64,000 nucleotides of DNA. Source: Eutreptiella sp. 'Long Island Sound 2002'. Its lineage: Eukaryota > Euglenozoa > Euglenophyceae > Eutreptiales > Eutreptiaceae. Under the pieces are notes generated by a model. It searched no databases, was not told the DNA's origin, and worked only from the letters and a program-made list of their open reading frames with translations. Position numbers and translations under genes: made by a program. Each line of letters opens with the position of its first letter. The first letter of the stretch is position 1. Positions 54,207 to 64,000 of the stretch are shown here, piece by piece. The stretch spans positions 177,776,341 through 177,840,340 of the forward strand of contig OZ038378.1 of the NCBI GenBank assembly GCA_964036045.1, read 5' to 3'.

Positions 54207-54623
54207 CTGAGCAGCGTAACGAACCACAGCAGGAGATGAGCAGTCCAGAGTTTGTGTGAGGATGGAGCAGCACAAGAGAAATCTAAGCCGCACAAGGAGG
54301 ATGTCTGAAACATTCTTGAGAGATCGAAATGTGGTATGAAGAGCAACACTGCAGACCACAGCACATTTTTTGCCACAAATGGGCGCTTCGGATAAATACC
54401 TACGTTTTTATGTCCCAACACTCCACAACCTTGAAGCCTGATGCAGTGTCTGGTATTGACAATGTGGTGAACGCACGATGCATTTCTGATGCGATAGTTA
54501 CACTCGGGGTGCCATTTGAACGTAAGTTGTGCTGGTTTCAGTTCACTTGACAGAACACACGGTGGGGTGTGTGGAATATTTGCTTCCTTCCTAATAACCC
54601 CCCCCCCCCCCGCGCGCACGGAG

Positions 54624-54836
54624 CCGTCCTTGCGCAAGCACGCTGAAAGTCCGGAAAACGATGGTCAAGGCAGGTCCCCATGCTCAGACAGTACGTGCGG
54701 TATACAAAGAACGTCCGTCACGAAAACCTGCCCATACCTTGCCCCAACCAGAAGTTTCACAACAGGGCACCATAACACAGTGTGCAGGCAAACTCCAGCA
54801 TATTCTTGATGTCCTCACTGCCCATCAGGGCAATGG
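54624..54836 (+). repeat. diverged relative of the 17.6/34.0-kb element, inverted
   Basis: From CCTTGCGCAAGCACGCTGAA onward this segment follows, in the opposite orientation, the right half of the 34033-34749 element. It includes ACCTGCCCATACCT, AGGGCACCATAACACAGTGTG, and a CTCACTGCCCATCAGGGC end. One frame (TQCAGKLQHILDVLTAHQG) is parallel to a minus frame of the element (TQCAGEFQHALDILTAHQG). It lies in a reductase intron next to a C run at 54599-54611. Confidence 0.55.
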
Positions 54837-55705
54837 AGCAGGCAGGGTTAGCAGGTTTGCTTTCGGAAGGGCACGGGGGGAGGGGGGATCTGAGATCCAC
54901 AGGTGTGTGTACCAAAAGGCCTAAACATCTGTTCCCCTTTCCCTTTTTTGACTGATCTGGGGTAGGTCATTCGAAGTACACGTAGAATGGGCATGATTTT
55001 CAGCATTGTGCCCCTTTGGACTGTGTCCTCTTCCCAACCTGCAGCCCATTCCCATCACCTTCGGGGCCTCTCCAACATGGGGGTGGTCAGCAATGCATAG
55101 TGCAATCCCCCCCTGGTCCATGCTGGCCTAAATGACACCATCCTCACAAGTCAAAGGACCAAAAATACTGGCAGACACATGTTCACCGGTAGGGAAGAGT
55201 TGTGTGACATAAAGATAGCAACATTAGGCATGGCTGGAAATCACATCCAAACAAATAGCATTCGGTTGCAGTGCCAAACAGATTGTGGCTATGAGCAGGA
55301 GGAACTAGTGCAAGCATGACCCAGCTTCCCTCCACAGTCAGAACATAACCATGTCACACATTTCTGAGCACAAAAACCATGGTCAGAAAAACCCAGAAAA
55401 CATGATGGCCAGGCGGGGTGGGCTTGCGGAACGGTGAAACTCTGTTCCATGTTCCCAGGAAACCCGAACCATTTCTGACTTATCACCTTATCACCTGAGC
55501 ACCTTGTGGCACGACACAGCGAACTGGTTGATAAACAACAGGAACCAGGAACATGCAAGGTTTGTGCATGGTGCTCCAGAAACAATGGGCAGGGCTCATA
55601 AATACAATGGCACTGACAGGCAGAAGATGGAAGATAGAACGCAAACAGTAGGGGACAGTGTGCAGGAAGGAGACATCAATAGCACAGTCACCAGCAGCAA
55701 CACAC

Positions 55706-55801
55706 CCGTCTGGCCACACACTTCTTGCGGTGTGCCGCCCCAAGCTCCAGACTGGCGAACTCGAAGAGGTATGTCTCAATGTTTTCCTTTCCGAACTTGG
55801 C
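55706..55801 (-). CDS. thioredoxin reductase, fourth exon in window
   Basis: The exon follows acceptor GGATGCAG and reads AKFGKENIETYLFEFASLEL then GAAHRKK. It matches the 'YG-x-N-I-E-x-Y' and following strand of the interface domain. The 3' boundary is less certain: a phase-0 donor (ACGG then GTGTGT) gives the end used here and a 96-base exon. An alternative donor 16 bases earlier in the transcript would break the frame with the next exon. The residues after HRKK are not conserved in the family, which fits either choice. Confidence 0.8.
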
Positions 55802-56179
55802 CTGCATCCACAGACAGATGCCGTCACACAACGGATAGCAAGAGGAGAAAGATCAGAGTGCTAAGCGTCGTCCAGTAGTGGCCACAAACGTGACAACCAC
55901 TGGCTTTCCGCAGAAAGTAAACAGTGGTGCGTGGTTGCTCATGCCTGTGCAACGGAGTATATTCGTATAACCACCGTCACGCACGCCTTGATGCGCAACA
56001 CGGCACGTGCGCGTGACGCCACGGCACGCACAACACAGTGCGTGACAATGCAGAGGCAAACTGTGCCGTTCAATGCGACACAAAGCCCTTGCAAAATATT
56101 GGCACTGCGTGTCTACAGACTGCAGAACTTCTCTGCGGGGGCACTCATCACCGTGTCTACGAAAAAGCGACCGCCTTGG

Positions 56180-56430
56180 ACGTTGCGAACCTGCCGCAGA
56201 AAAAATGACTGTGTACAGCTTAGCTGACCCCTGCTTTGTATTGATTGATTCATGAATGCTTCACCTGTTGAGCCAGTTTTTTCTTCATTTGGCTGTCTAC
56301 AGGGCCGTCCTTCATGAAAACAAAAAGCAATTCTATTTCATCTTCCCCTAACCCAACCCCCACACGGCACAGATTTTGGCAAATATATTGACAATTGTTG
56401 GCAAATTCTAACTGCGTGTCCAAAGAAAAT
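56180..56430 (-). pseudogene. conserved coding-like fragment, copy 1 (inverted partner at 60905-61165)
   Basis: The minus frame reads KKAFSLDTQLEFANNCQYIC, then a short linker and FVFMKDGPVDSQMKKKLAQQ, ending VKHS and TGA. The partner copy on the plus strand at 60.9-61.2 kb has LKNPFSLDTRLKFANECQRV and MKDGPVDSQMQEKLAQLVKH, with TGA at the same place. DNA similarity continues past the stop to about 56180. Both protein parts being conserved, with a shared stop, argues for a former coding region, but I do not recognise the family. The copy lies in a reductase intron on the same strand as the reductase. Confidence 0.5.
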
Positions 56431-56434
56431 GCCT

Positions 56435-57540
56435 TTTTAACACAAGCGGTGTTGCTCAGGCGCAAGGATGGGGCGGGGGGGTGGGGGGGGCAGCACCACC
56501 ACAGGTCATTTGTTACTGCTGTTGAGGGCTGGAAGGGAACCACCTGTGGGTCATGGGCAAAAAGCCTCTTCTTATCGAACACTCAGGACTGCCCAGGCAC
56601 CAGCACGGGGGGGGGGGGGGGGGCAACTACAATCGGTCCGGATGCGACCCTACCCCCAGCTATCTGTCAAAACTTGCAGGGGGGGGGGTCAGCGGGAGGT
56701 CGGGGGGGGGGGTATTGGCAGCTCAGCCGGGGGGGGGGGTCCCGAGGGGGTATGACCTAGATTATGAGGGAAATTTGTTGAACTAAAAAGAGAGAGAATC
56801 AGAAACAGAGCAGCAAACAGACAGAGGTAATGCACTCCTCAGCATGGCATAAGTGCATCTTAATTCTCTATGCCATGCCTGGTTGAACCTCAGCAGAACA
56901 GTCAGTACAGGCATCAGACCAGGCGTCCCTGGTCGTCACAACAGCTGACCTGTGCGTTCAGCAAAATGGTGCAAATGATAAAAGACAGCACGAGACAGAG
57001 AGATACAGAGGGGTACTGAAGATATCAGCATGAATTCGTTCAAATCTTCGGCCCCCTCTGGTCTCCCCCAAAGCGCGCAGGGGCGCCTCCGAGTAAGGCC
57101 CGGCGCATCTGTCCCCCTCGGCTACGGCGGAATGCCCACCGGTGTGTTTTTTTCGTTCGCCGCCAGGGAACTTCCGCGCCTGGCCCCTGCCCTTCGGTTT
57201 CCCGTACCGCCCGGGGGCCCATCAGAGAGATACAGAGGGGTACTGAAACCAAGGGGGGGGGGGCTACGCGCGACCCACTACTACCACATGCATACCTCAA
57301 GAGTGTGTGTGTGTGTCTGGGGGCATGGGGGTATAGAGGTATGTATGCGATAATAGCGATTTCTCGGCTTTGCCAGGAAGAAAGTCTTAGGGGTCTTGAG
57401 AACGGCATAGTACCCCTTCAACTAAGCATGGGACAAAAAATTTGGCGCCGTTGGCGCCATGGCCCCCGCACCGCTATCTTTCAAAACTCGGGGGGCGGGG
57501 GGGGGGGGGGGGGGGGCTGGGGGGGGTCGCATACAAGGAC
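56435..57540. repeat. G-run-rich repeats and a 25-bp direct repeat
   Basis: G runs of 8 to about 28 are dense here (56474-56490, 56607-56622, 56678-56760, 57255-57264, 57488-57526). The block GCTATCTGTCAAAACTTGC at 56660 recurs as GCTATCTTTCAAAACTCGG near 57472. The 25-mer CAGAGAGATACAGAGGGGTA plus CTGAA occurs at 56996-57020 and 57223-57247, flanking about 200 bases of GC-rich DNA. It looks like an insertion with a target-site duplication. Confidence 0.55.
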
Positions 57541-57769
57541 CGGGCCCGGCCGCCGCCCCGTGGGCACCAAAAACTTTTTGGAAATCACAGTCTCACTCCC
57601 CTTGGTGAAGGGTGCAAGGCAACGAATTCGCACGATACATGAGATATAAATGCCCATCCGCAGTTGACAGTCGGGCGCTCCACAAGAAATCAGACATGCG
57701 TGGGTGTCCACTTGCGTGCACATGCAACGGAAGCGAAAGGGAGCAGGTGCACCATGTTCCTTGGAATCA

Positions 57770-58129
<360 letters not shown>

Positions 58130-58499
58130 TTACTCCTTGACTGCCTGGGCACAGATTGGCCCTTTGGGCCGGCTGCTGAAAGGGCCCTGTTCCTGGAACA
58201 CCCCCCCACCCAACCTCTGGGAGGGCTCTTTGAGTGCAGGTCCCTTTTCAACGTTTCGAGGCGAACCATTTGCCAAGTAAAAAAAAAAGGTGGACAACGA
58301 TTATTGGAAAATATTTGGTCAAAAAAAGTTTCATTCACCAATGTTTGTGGAAGCATTTTTTCTTGAGTTGAGCGGCTGGGGTGGCGGAGAGGCCTTGCCT
58401 ACAGACGTGTAACTTGACTTGAAAATGGTGCTTGTGGTAATACTGAGGGTATACACCCGCTTACCCTCATTCTTGTGTACCTCCCTGGGCCCCACCCCC

Positions 58500-60030
58500 A
58501 AGTAGGGCCAGCATTTTACAATCTTCGAGGAGGTTTGCGGATTCCAAGTATCAACGCCGCCCCATCAGTGCAAAGATCAGTAAAAGGTCACGAGCAAGAG
58601 CAAGGGAAGAGGGACCAGGAATCCGTGGGGCAACGGTGACAGGATAGAGTTCGGGTGCGCATTCTTTAAAGTGGTGCAGCTGTGGTACTTGTCTGCCTCC
58701 ACAGCTCTTTGCATTCACCTCCTTGAAAGTCGGTGACGAACAGCGTGGTTTGGCAGGCGTGGCTGGACCCCATTGCAATCTTGACCAATTCGTGGCCCTG
58801 CAACCGACCGCCCCCCCCCCCCCCCCGTGATACGAAAACACGTTTGGACCCAAAGAGGGTCAGAATGAGCAGAGACCAATAGGCACCGCCAAAGGCTACC
58901 TAATACCGAGGCCTTGTGCCGAATCCCCCCTGTGATATGGGTATTGCCTGCGTTCATGCCTTGAGTGCATCGCATGCGCTCAGCATACAGCATGGCATAA
59001 TCCTTGTATGCAACTGCCCACAGCCCGCCCCCCCCCCCCCCCCCGCCGTTTCTACCTCACCCCTATAGTGCTCTTACCACCTGGATTTTTGCATGTGCGG
59101 TGGACAATGGAGGAAAAGGCTTCAAAACTGATGGATAATTGGGGAACGTGCTTCAAAACTGTTAAAAAAGTGTCCTGTGCAAACAGAAAGGGTCATGTTG
59201 TATGGTAGGACACCTTCTCTGTGTTCCACTTTGGATCTCCCACTAGCCTGCCACGGACTCCTGACCCCCCCCCTGGACCCCTGGGTGATACACTGCGCGC
59301 CAAAATGGACTTCTGCAAAGGGCCAGCTGAGACAACCCCTCGGGAACCCACCCTCAAAGATATTTCAGGGCTCCTTCACCCCTGACAGACACACAGAAAA
59401 CCACAAAATTATCTCCCTAATACCCTGGCCAAAAAAAAAACTCTCAATAGGCGGCATTGGAGGGGGGGGTTCACAGAAAGGAAATCATCAGAACCTGTAG
59501 GACACGATTAATCCTCCGAAACAAACCCAAGATTGCGTGTGTCGTGGATTAGTGCGAGAAGCTGCTGCTCCCACTACTGAAACCCATCCTTGACAGAGGA
59601 CTGCAGGCAGGAGGCAGTGCACCACACACACACATGCACACAACATGCAAACACATGCACAGCAGCAAAGCCCAGCTCAACAGCTTGAAATAACCCAAAC
59701 AGACCCAAACAGACCCAAGCAATCCAAGACAAAAAATTATGCATGTCCGTGTCCTTCTGCAGTGTAGGTTTTCTGTGGGCTTTACAGAGGCCCTTGGGTA
59801 AATTTGTGCAACCGTGGCCTCCAAGGCAGTCATTTTTGTGTGTGTCCCACATGAGTGGTGCAATGCACTGCACAATTATTGTGGATCAGCAATATTGAAG
59901 TAGTACATAGCAATATGGTGTTCGCCCGCACTACTGGACAGCAGGCCCTAACCGGAACTCTGACACCCACCCTGCAGTGGCTGCAGGTGCGGGACTGCTT
60001 TCGGGCATCTACGGAGCGCAGACCAGATGC
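58500..60030. other. reductase intron with C runs and a dispersed repeat
   Basis: Contains C runs at 58809-58826 and 59027-59044 and the repeat at 58878-58922 shared with 9140-9200. It also has purine- and CA-rich stretches (CACACACACATGCACACAAC near 59623-59645). No other gene recognised. Confidence 0.45.
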
Positions 60031-60034
60031 ATAC

Positions 60035-60253
60035 CTTGATAGCTACTGGTGTGAGCTCCAGCCCACCCTCCACAATATCACCCACAGCGTAAATGTGAGG
60101 CACATTTGTCACCTCACCAGTCACGGAGATCTTGCCATTCTTGTTCACTGTGACCCCTGCCTTGTCCAGACACAGACCTGCAGTATCAGCTGTACGGCCT
60201 GTGGCATACATGACAGTGTCGTACGTCTCCTGAGACCCATCAGAGAAAGTGAC
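60035..60253 (-). CDS. thioredoxin reductase, second exon in window (ATGR and FAD-binding GD motif)
   Basis: This 219-base exon (73 codons) joins seamlessly to the previous one (DGLK then VTFSDGSQETYDTVMYATGR). It contains the ATGR motif closing the NADPH domain. It also contains TNVPHIYAVGDIVEGGLELT, the conserved FAD-contacting GD motif and the following ELTPVAI helix. Both diagnostic stretches match the high-molecular-weight thioredoxin reductase and glutathione reductase superfamily closely. Acceptor CATTTCCAG, donor GTATGC, phase 0 on both sides. The intron before it is about 2.56 kb and contains one copy of the inverted fragment at 60.9-61.2 kb. Confidence 0.93.
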
Positions 60254-60319
60254 CTGGAAATGAAAGGTAGGGGAACGTACACGTGCACCGATTTCAGCCT
60301 GCCTTCACCCGACCTCATG

Positions 60320-60500
60320 ATCTCTCCACGTGGTTACAGCACATGGAGCTGGAGAAGACCGCAGCACGTGGAGGAGGCAGGGGCAGGACATGGAACTAGC
60401 AGCACACAGCACTAGGGGGAGGCCACAGCATGTGGAGTCCGGAGGGGGCCACATTGTGACAGGGGTAGGCCACCGCACTCAGCACAAGGACAAAAGGAGC
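60320..60500. repeat. imperfect ~77-bp tandem duplication
   Basis: GCAGCACGTGGAGGAGGCAG near 60360 recurs as ACAGCATGTGGAGTCCGGAG near 60425, with similar CAGCAC-rich DNA between. The copies are clearly diverged. Confidence 0.35.
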
Positions 60501-60904
60501 ACATGTAAGTCAGGAAGTCACAGACAGGCGACAGGAAACACTCCGGGCGCCCCACGGGACCCCCGGAGCGCAAGTGTGGACTGCAGTGGCTGGCTGAAGA
60601 TGCATTCCACCCCACAACAATTGAAAAATTGAGCACAATCACAAAGACCACTGCAGCTGCCTCTGTGACACCAGGTCACCAACCATGCTATGTCAACACA
60701 GTATAACACCCGATGAGCGTCAGCAAAAGAACAAACAAAAAGGCTGTCCCAAAGCTAAGATTAAGACGTATTTGCTTGTCACCCATTTTGGCGACCAAAA
60801 ATTTTTGGCGGGGGGATAACCCTCTGAGGTTTGGACATTGGACTGCTGTATAGGAACCATCAATTGTGTGTGAGAGGGAAGAAGGGTGAATTATTTGTAC
60901 GGTT

Positions 60905-61165
60905 CAAAGCACATCCTAAAAAATCCTTTTTCTTTGGACACACGATTAAAATTTGCCAACGAGTGTCAACGCGTTTGCGAATCTGTGGATTCTGTCAGGA
61001 GAGCATGAAATAGAATTGCTTCTTCTTTTTTTTTCATGAAGGACGGCCCTGTAGACAGCCAAATGCAGGAAAAACTGGCCCAATTGGTGAAGCATTCATG
61101 AATTATTCAATACAAAGCAGGGGTCAGCTAAACTGTACACCGTCGTTTTTGATGCTCAGGATGGA
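60905..61165 (+). pseudogene. conserved coding-like fragment, copy 2 (inverted partner at 56180-56430)
   Basis: Plus-strand copy. The first part (PFSLDTRLKFANECQRVCES) stops after SVRRA at a TGA, and the second part (MKDGPVDSQMQEKLAQLVKH) is reached only by a frameshift through an AATTGCTTC-T-run. Copy 1 lacks these breaks, so this is the more degraded copy. It lies in the reductase intron between the first two exons of the window, opposite in orientation to the gene. Confidence 0.5.
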
Positions 61166-61464
61166 AGGCATACATCAAAAATAAATGAGCTTTGACACAT
61201 GGTTGCATTTCACCACAAGGCACTGCACGGGGGACAAAGGACTGGGCCTACATCAAAGGCAGGCGGTCTTTACGTGACCTACAGCGGTCTTTCATGGTTT
61301 ACGGTCAGCACATTTTTTTGGGTGGTTGGCAAACACAAATGGTTCTTCACATGACCTTGTCTTCACATGACCTTGTATTTCATCACCATACAGCCAAGCC
61401 TTTGCCCCCCCCCCCCCCCCCCTCCTCGGCTCCACCACAAGACTGAACACTGAGCACCACATAG

Positions 61465-61715
61465 TACATGAGGCTGGGTGCTCCAGAAAGGCTGGTGGGG
61501 TACTAGGTAGTACACCCGGTGTCCACTGATGTGGGCAAAGGGGGAGGGGATTCCATCTGCCCAATGCTGTTGGGTGGGCTTGTTCCACAAAGGCTGGCGG
61601 TTCCATAAAAGCTGTTGGGGTACCATGCAATCAACCTGGTGTCCAGTGCTGTGGGTGAGGGGGGGGGGGGCTGGTCAAGAAAGGCCGGTGGGCCATCAAA
61701 TGCCCCTTGCCACAA
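61465..61715. repeat. diverged ~120-bp tandem repeat, about two units
   Basis: GGTGTCCACTGATGTGGGCA at 61518 and GGTGTCCAGTGCTGTGGGTG at 61638 are 120 bases apart. GAAAGGCTGGTGGGGTACTA and its relatives lie before each and once more at 61679. The unit ends carry a G run (61656-61669). Confidence 0.5.
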
Positions 61716-62564
61716 CTCAGATCCACCAAGCCGGCAAATGTTGGCGCCGTTTCCGTTTCTCCATGATGGTGGGTCGTGGCACCAATACATTGGGGATCCA
61801 CATGGCAATAATCCTCAGTATGGAGAAAGATCTCTGTGCCACAGCAGAGTGCCCCAAAGCTTATCAAGAGCACTCATGACGGCGCTGTCTCAACTTCACC
61901 AGGCGTATGCAGCATAACACCTGCCATTGTCCTTGCCTGTTCCCATGGGGGATGGAGGGGCTGGGGGCTGTTGGCCACCCACCCATCCGCTTAACGGATG
62001 CTGTTAGTTCCTGGAGGAATCTGGGCAGTGGATGTTGGTCAAACCCACAGTCTCTGAGATCTTTCGTCGCATGCCTTGAGGTACAAACAGCAACAAAGCA
62101 ACAAACCATGGCCGTGTTGGAGCCGGCAATACAGACAACTCTGTCCTTCTGCACTGCATCCATTCATGATGCATGGACCCAAAGAGCAAGAAATACACCA
62201 CGCCCAGCCCACGGGAGAGGGAGGGGGTACTCAACCACCCACCCAAGATTTCCGCACCACCCAGCTTGCCAGCCAGCCAACCTCCAGGTTACGCCAACCG
62301 CTAAGCACATCCCACACGGTGCACTGCCATGTTGTGGGTCCTTACAAAGGGAGTAAATGGAAACAGAGAACATTAGCCTGGAAAGTGACCAAAAACCCGA
62401 GACAGAGCAAATGCGCACTGGTTGAGCAAGCAGTTGTTTAATTCAGGCTCTGTACCATCCATGCACATCATTATATGACCGTTGCCGTATCGATAGATTG
62501 TCATTCTTCCGGCCAATGAACGGCACAATGACATGCAAACGGCCCTTGTAGGCTCCAAAAACCC

Positions 62565-62650
62565 AACTGGAAAGGGGCTGGTCCATATCCCCAATCGGAA
62601 AGGGGCCAGTCCATATTGCAAATCGGAAAGGGGCCAGGCCATATCCCCAA
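62565..62650. repeat. 28-bp minisatellite, three units
   Basis: Units beginning GGAAAGGGGC start at 62569, 62597 and 62625 and share CCATAT-CCAA-TC. It is in the same intron as the previous repeat, near the 5' exon of the window. Confidence 0.75.
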
Positions 62651-62816
62651 CCAGAAGCACCATCCCTGGTTATCTATCTGCCTGGGTCTCCCCCTTTCTC
62701 TCAACAAACAAATCAGAGAAAAACTTGAAAATGATACCCCAATCCTATTCAATGATTCTCTCATTGCAGTGCTGCTTTGGCCATGGCCATGAAAGCAAGG
62801 TGGGTGATGGGCACAC

Positions 62817-62903
62817 CTTCAAACCATCATCAGCCTTCTCAATATTGGTGGGCAGAGGGCCATACTTGAATTTCACACCAATGTCTGCCATCAGAGATGC
62901 AAT
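62817..62903 (-). CDS. thioredoxin reductase, first exon in window (NADPH-domain part)
   Basis: The gene encodes the FAD- and NADPH-dependent homodimeric flavoenzyme that passes electrons from NADPH to thioredoxin. This 87-base exon reads IASLMADIGVKFKYGPLPTN then IEKADDGLK. It corresponds to the segment after the 'LRGFDQ' region in the NADPH-binding domain of glutathione/thioredoxin reductases. It is preceded by an acceptor (TTTGTCAG) and followed by donor GTGTGC. It starts and ends in phase 0. The N-terminal exons, with the FAD-binding GxGxxG and the N-terminal redox cysteine pair, lie beyond the right edge of the window, so the gene is partial here. Confidence 0.85.
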
Positions 62904-62924
62904 CTGACAAACAGAGCAAGCAAT

Positions 62925-63250
62925 GTTTCTTAGCAGGGAGTAGGAGCAAGAGCAGGAGGAGGTGGGGGGGAGGGGCTCTCAATGACAATGAGCAGGCGAG
63001 GATGAGGAAGAGGACACGAGAAGCATGAAGAGGATGACAAGGAGGAGCACAAGGGGGTGACAAGGAGGAGGGTAACAATAACAATGGCCCGGGGGGGGGG
63101 GGGGGCAGAGGAGCACAAAGAGGAACACTGGAGGAGCTGGAGGAGGAGGAGGAGCAGGAGGAGCAGGAGGATGCGACAAGGACAATTATGAGGAGGGGAG
63201 GAGGGCAAGAAAGAGGAAGGGGAATGGAAAGGGGAGAACGATAACAACAA
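62925..63250. repeat. purine-rich (GGA/GAG) tract
   Basis: About 300 bases of AGGAGGAGGAGC-type DNA on the plus strand, interrupted by a G run at 63090-63103, lie just upstream of the exon at 62817. On the transcribed (minus) strand it is a long pyrimidine-rich tract 20-350 bases before a splice acceptor. Confidence 0.6.
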
Positions 63251-63389
63251 CAGAATGAGTGATTGGCATCAAACACTAGCATTTGTGCGCCTTCGATTTC
63301 CAGGTATTTCTTGCATTAACATGTGAAACTAGACCAGAGTGCCATTGTCCAAAAAAACAGTATTGCAGAGCAGCTGTCGTGTGTCGAAA

Positions 63390-63545
63390 CCACGCAGACC
63401 CTCAGATATGGGAAAACGCCACATATCCCCCTTTTGGGGGCTACTCGCGTACCCTACCCCAAGGATTTGCATTGTTGGTGTAACCCCTTTAAAAATCATT
63501 GTTTTGTCCAACAAAATTATACCCCAAGGTTTCTGGGTCAGGAAG
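63390..63545 (+). repeat. dispersed copy of array block A
   Basis: GGGAAAACGCCACATATCCC, then CTACTCGCGTACCCTACCCC, AAGGATTTGCATTGTTGGTG and ATTGTTTTGTCCAACAAAAT, follow block A of the array with only moderate changes. A C run follows (63559-63570), as in the array copies. Confidence 0.65.
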
Positions 63546-64000
63546 TCCTTGGAGTCCCCTCCCCCCCCCCCACTCACCCCAGCCCACGGTTTCATAGGGG
63601 TTTTGACCTGTCACAACTTTTTGTCACAATGATACTGACGAAACCAGACAGGTACTATGGAATCAGGGATTTGCTTAATCACAAGTGGGGGGATCTCAAG
63701 GACCCACCCACCCAGGCCAAACCACCTACACATCCCAAACTAAAAAAAAAAATTAAACTCCGGGAAAATGAAATCTTAAATAGAGAGCCAGAAATTAGAG
63801 GACATCGAAGTGCAAAAACTTATTTTTGCATCAGACCCACTCCCCGGGGTGGGGTGTTGGCTGCACTAAGCAAAAGCCTGTACCAAATCCCAGAATCGCC
63901 TGAAACCACTGTGGGGTCAGTTTCCACAGTGCCCATGCAATGTGCCACAGTGCAAAATTTCTTCCAATGTGGCCAAGTGTTTGGAAGGCTCAAGGGAGAT
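63546..64000. other. probable reductase intron; nothing recognised
   Basis: The preceding reductase exon should lie further right. I could not find its expected Rossmann-type motif here. Only A-rich runs (63735-63755) stand out. Confidence 0.4.

Noticed and set aside
55853-56083. Additional reductase exon between 55801 and 57779
   Set aside because: The flanking exons join in phase with continuous family homology (EEDAE then AKFG), so nothing is missing here.
63329-63595. LRGFD in a minus frame, expected just upstream of the first reductase exon
   Set aside because: It lies in a dispersed block A copy whose relatives elsewhere read differently at that place. No splice site puts it in phase, so it is coincidence.

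Overview
This window is nuclear DNA of a large-genome eukaryote, most likely a microbial alga or protist. The evidence is split genes with GT-AG introns of 1.5-6.4 kb, transposon remnants of several classes, long satellite-like arrays, and almost no dense coding. There is no prokaryotic gene order, operon, CRISPR array or recognisable RNA gene. The one confidently identified gene is a high-molecular-weight thioredoxin reductase whose C-terminus is GGCGGGKCG. Its CGGGKC redox tail is the type known from Plasmodium, which makes an alveolate-type or other secondary-plastid-lineage host plausible but does not prove it.

Layout. 0-13 kb: mostly noncoding, with a pogo-type transposase C-terminus (2.4-2.8 kb), a decayed LINE reverse transcriptase piece (4.3-5.2 kb), two unrecognised coding-like exons (6.9-7.6 and 9.4-9.85 kb) and a piggyBac-type cysteine-rich tail (12.2-12.4 kb). 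13-23 kb: a composite repeat with inverted arms and a 161-bp satellite core (13.5-14.6 kb), a short inverted-repeat element (17.6-18.2 kb), exons of an unrecognised low-complexity gene (18.5-21.75 kb) and a Ser/Lys-Pro-rich transposase-like tail (22.7 kb). 25.4-25.9 kb: two well-bounded exons of an unrecognised gene. 26.7-32.35 kb: a higher-order array built from about 18 copies of a ~190-bp unit plus two spacer blocks, including a perfect-looking large palindrome. 34.0-34.75 kb: a second, longer copy of the 17.6-kb element. 35-43 kb: a GC-rich, decayed LINE on the minus strand (ORF1, APE-type endonuclease, reverse transcriptase with YTDD, RNase H). 43.1-46.2 kb: an AT-rich island with its own repeats.

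From 62.9 kb down to 47.55 kb, six exons of the thioredoxin reductase gene lie on the minus strand. All five of its introns in the window can be placed in phase 0. Its last intron (6.4 kb) contains an intronless J-domain protein gene on the same strand, with HSD in place of HPD. Two other introns carry an inverted pair of a conserved coding-like fragment. A dispersed repeat that also forms part of the 26.7-32-kb array recurs at 49.1 kb and 63.4 kb.

A window-wide peculiarity is the very large number of G or C homopolymer runs (10-28 bases), often at fixed positions in repeat units. Comparable A or T runs are much rarer. Apart from the reductase, the J-domain gene and the transposon domains, functions could not be assigned.
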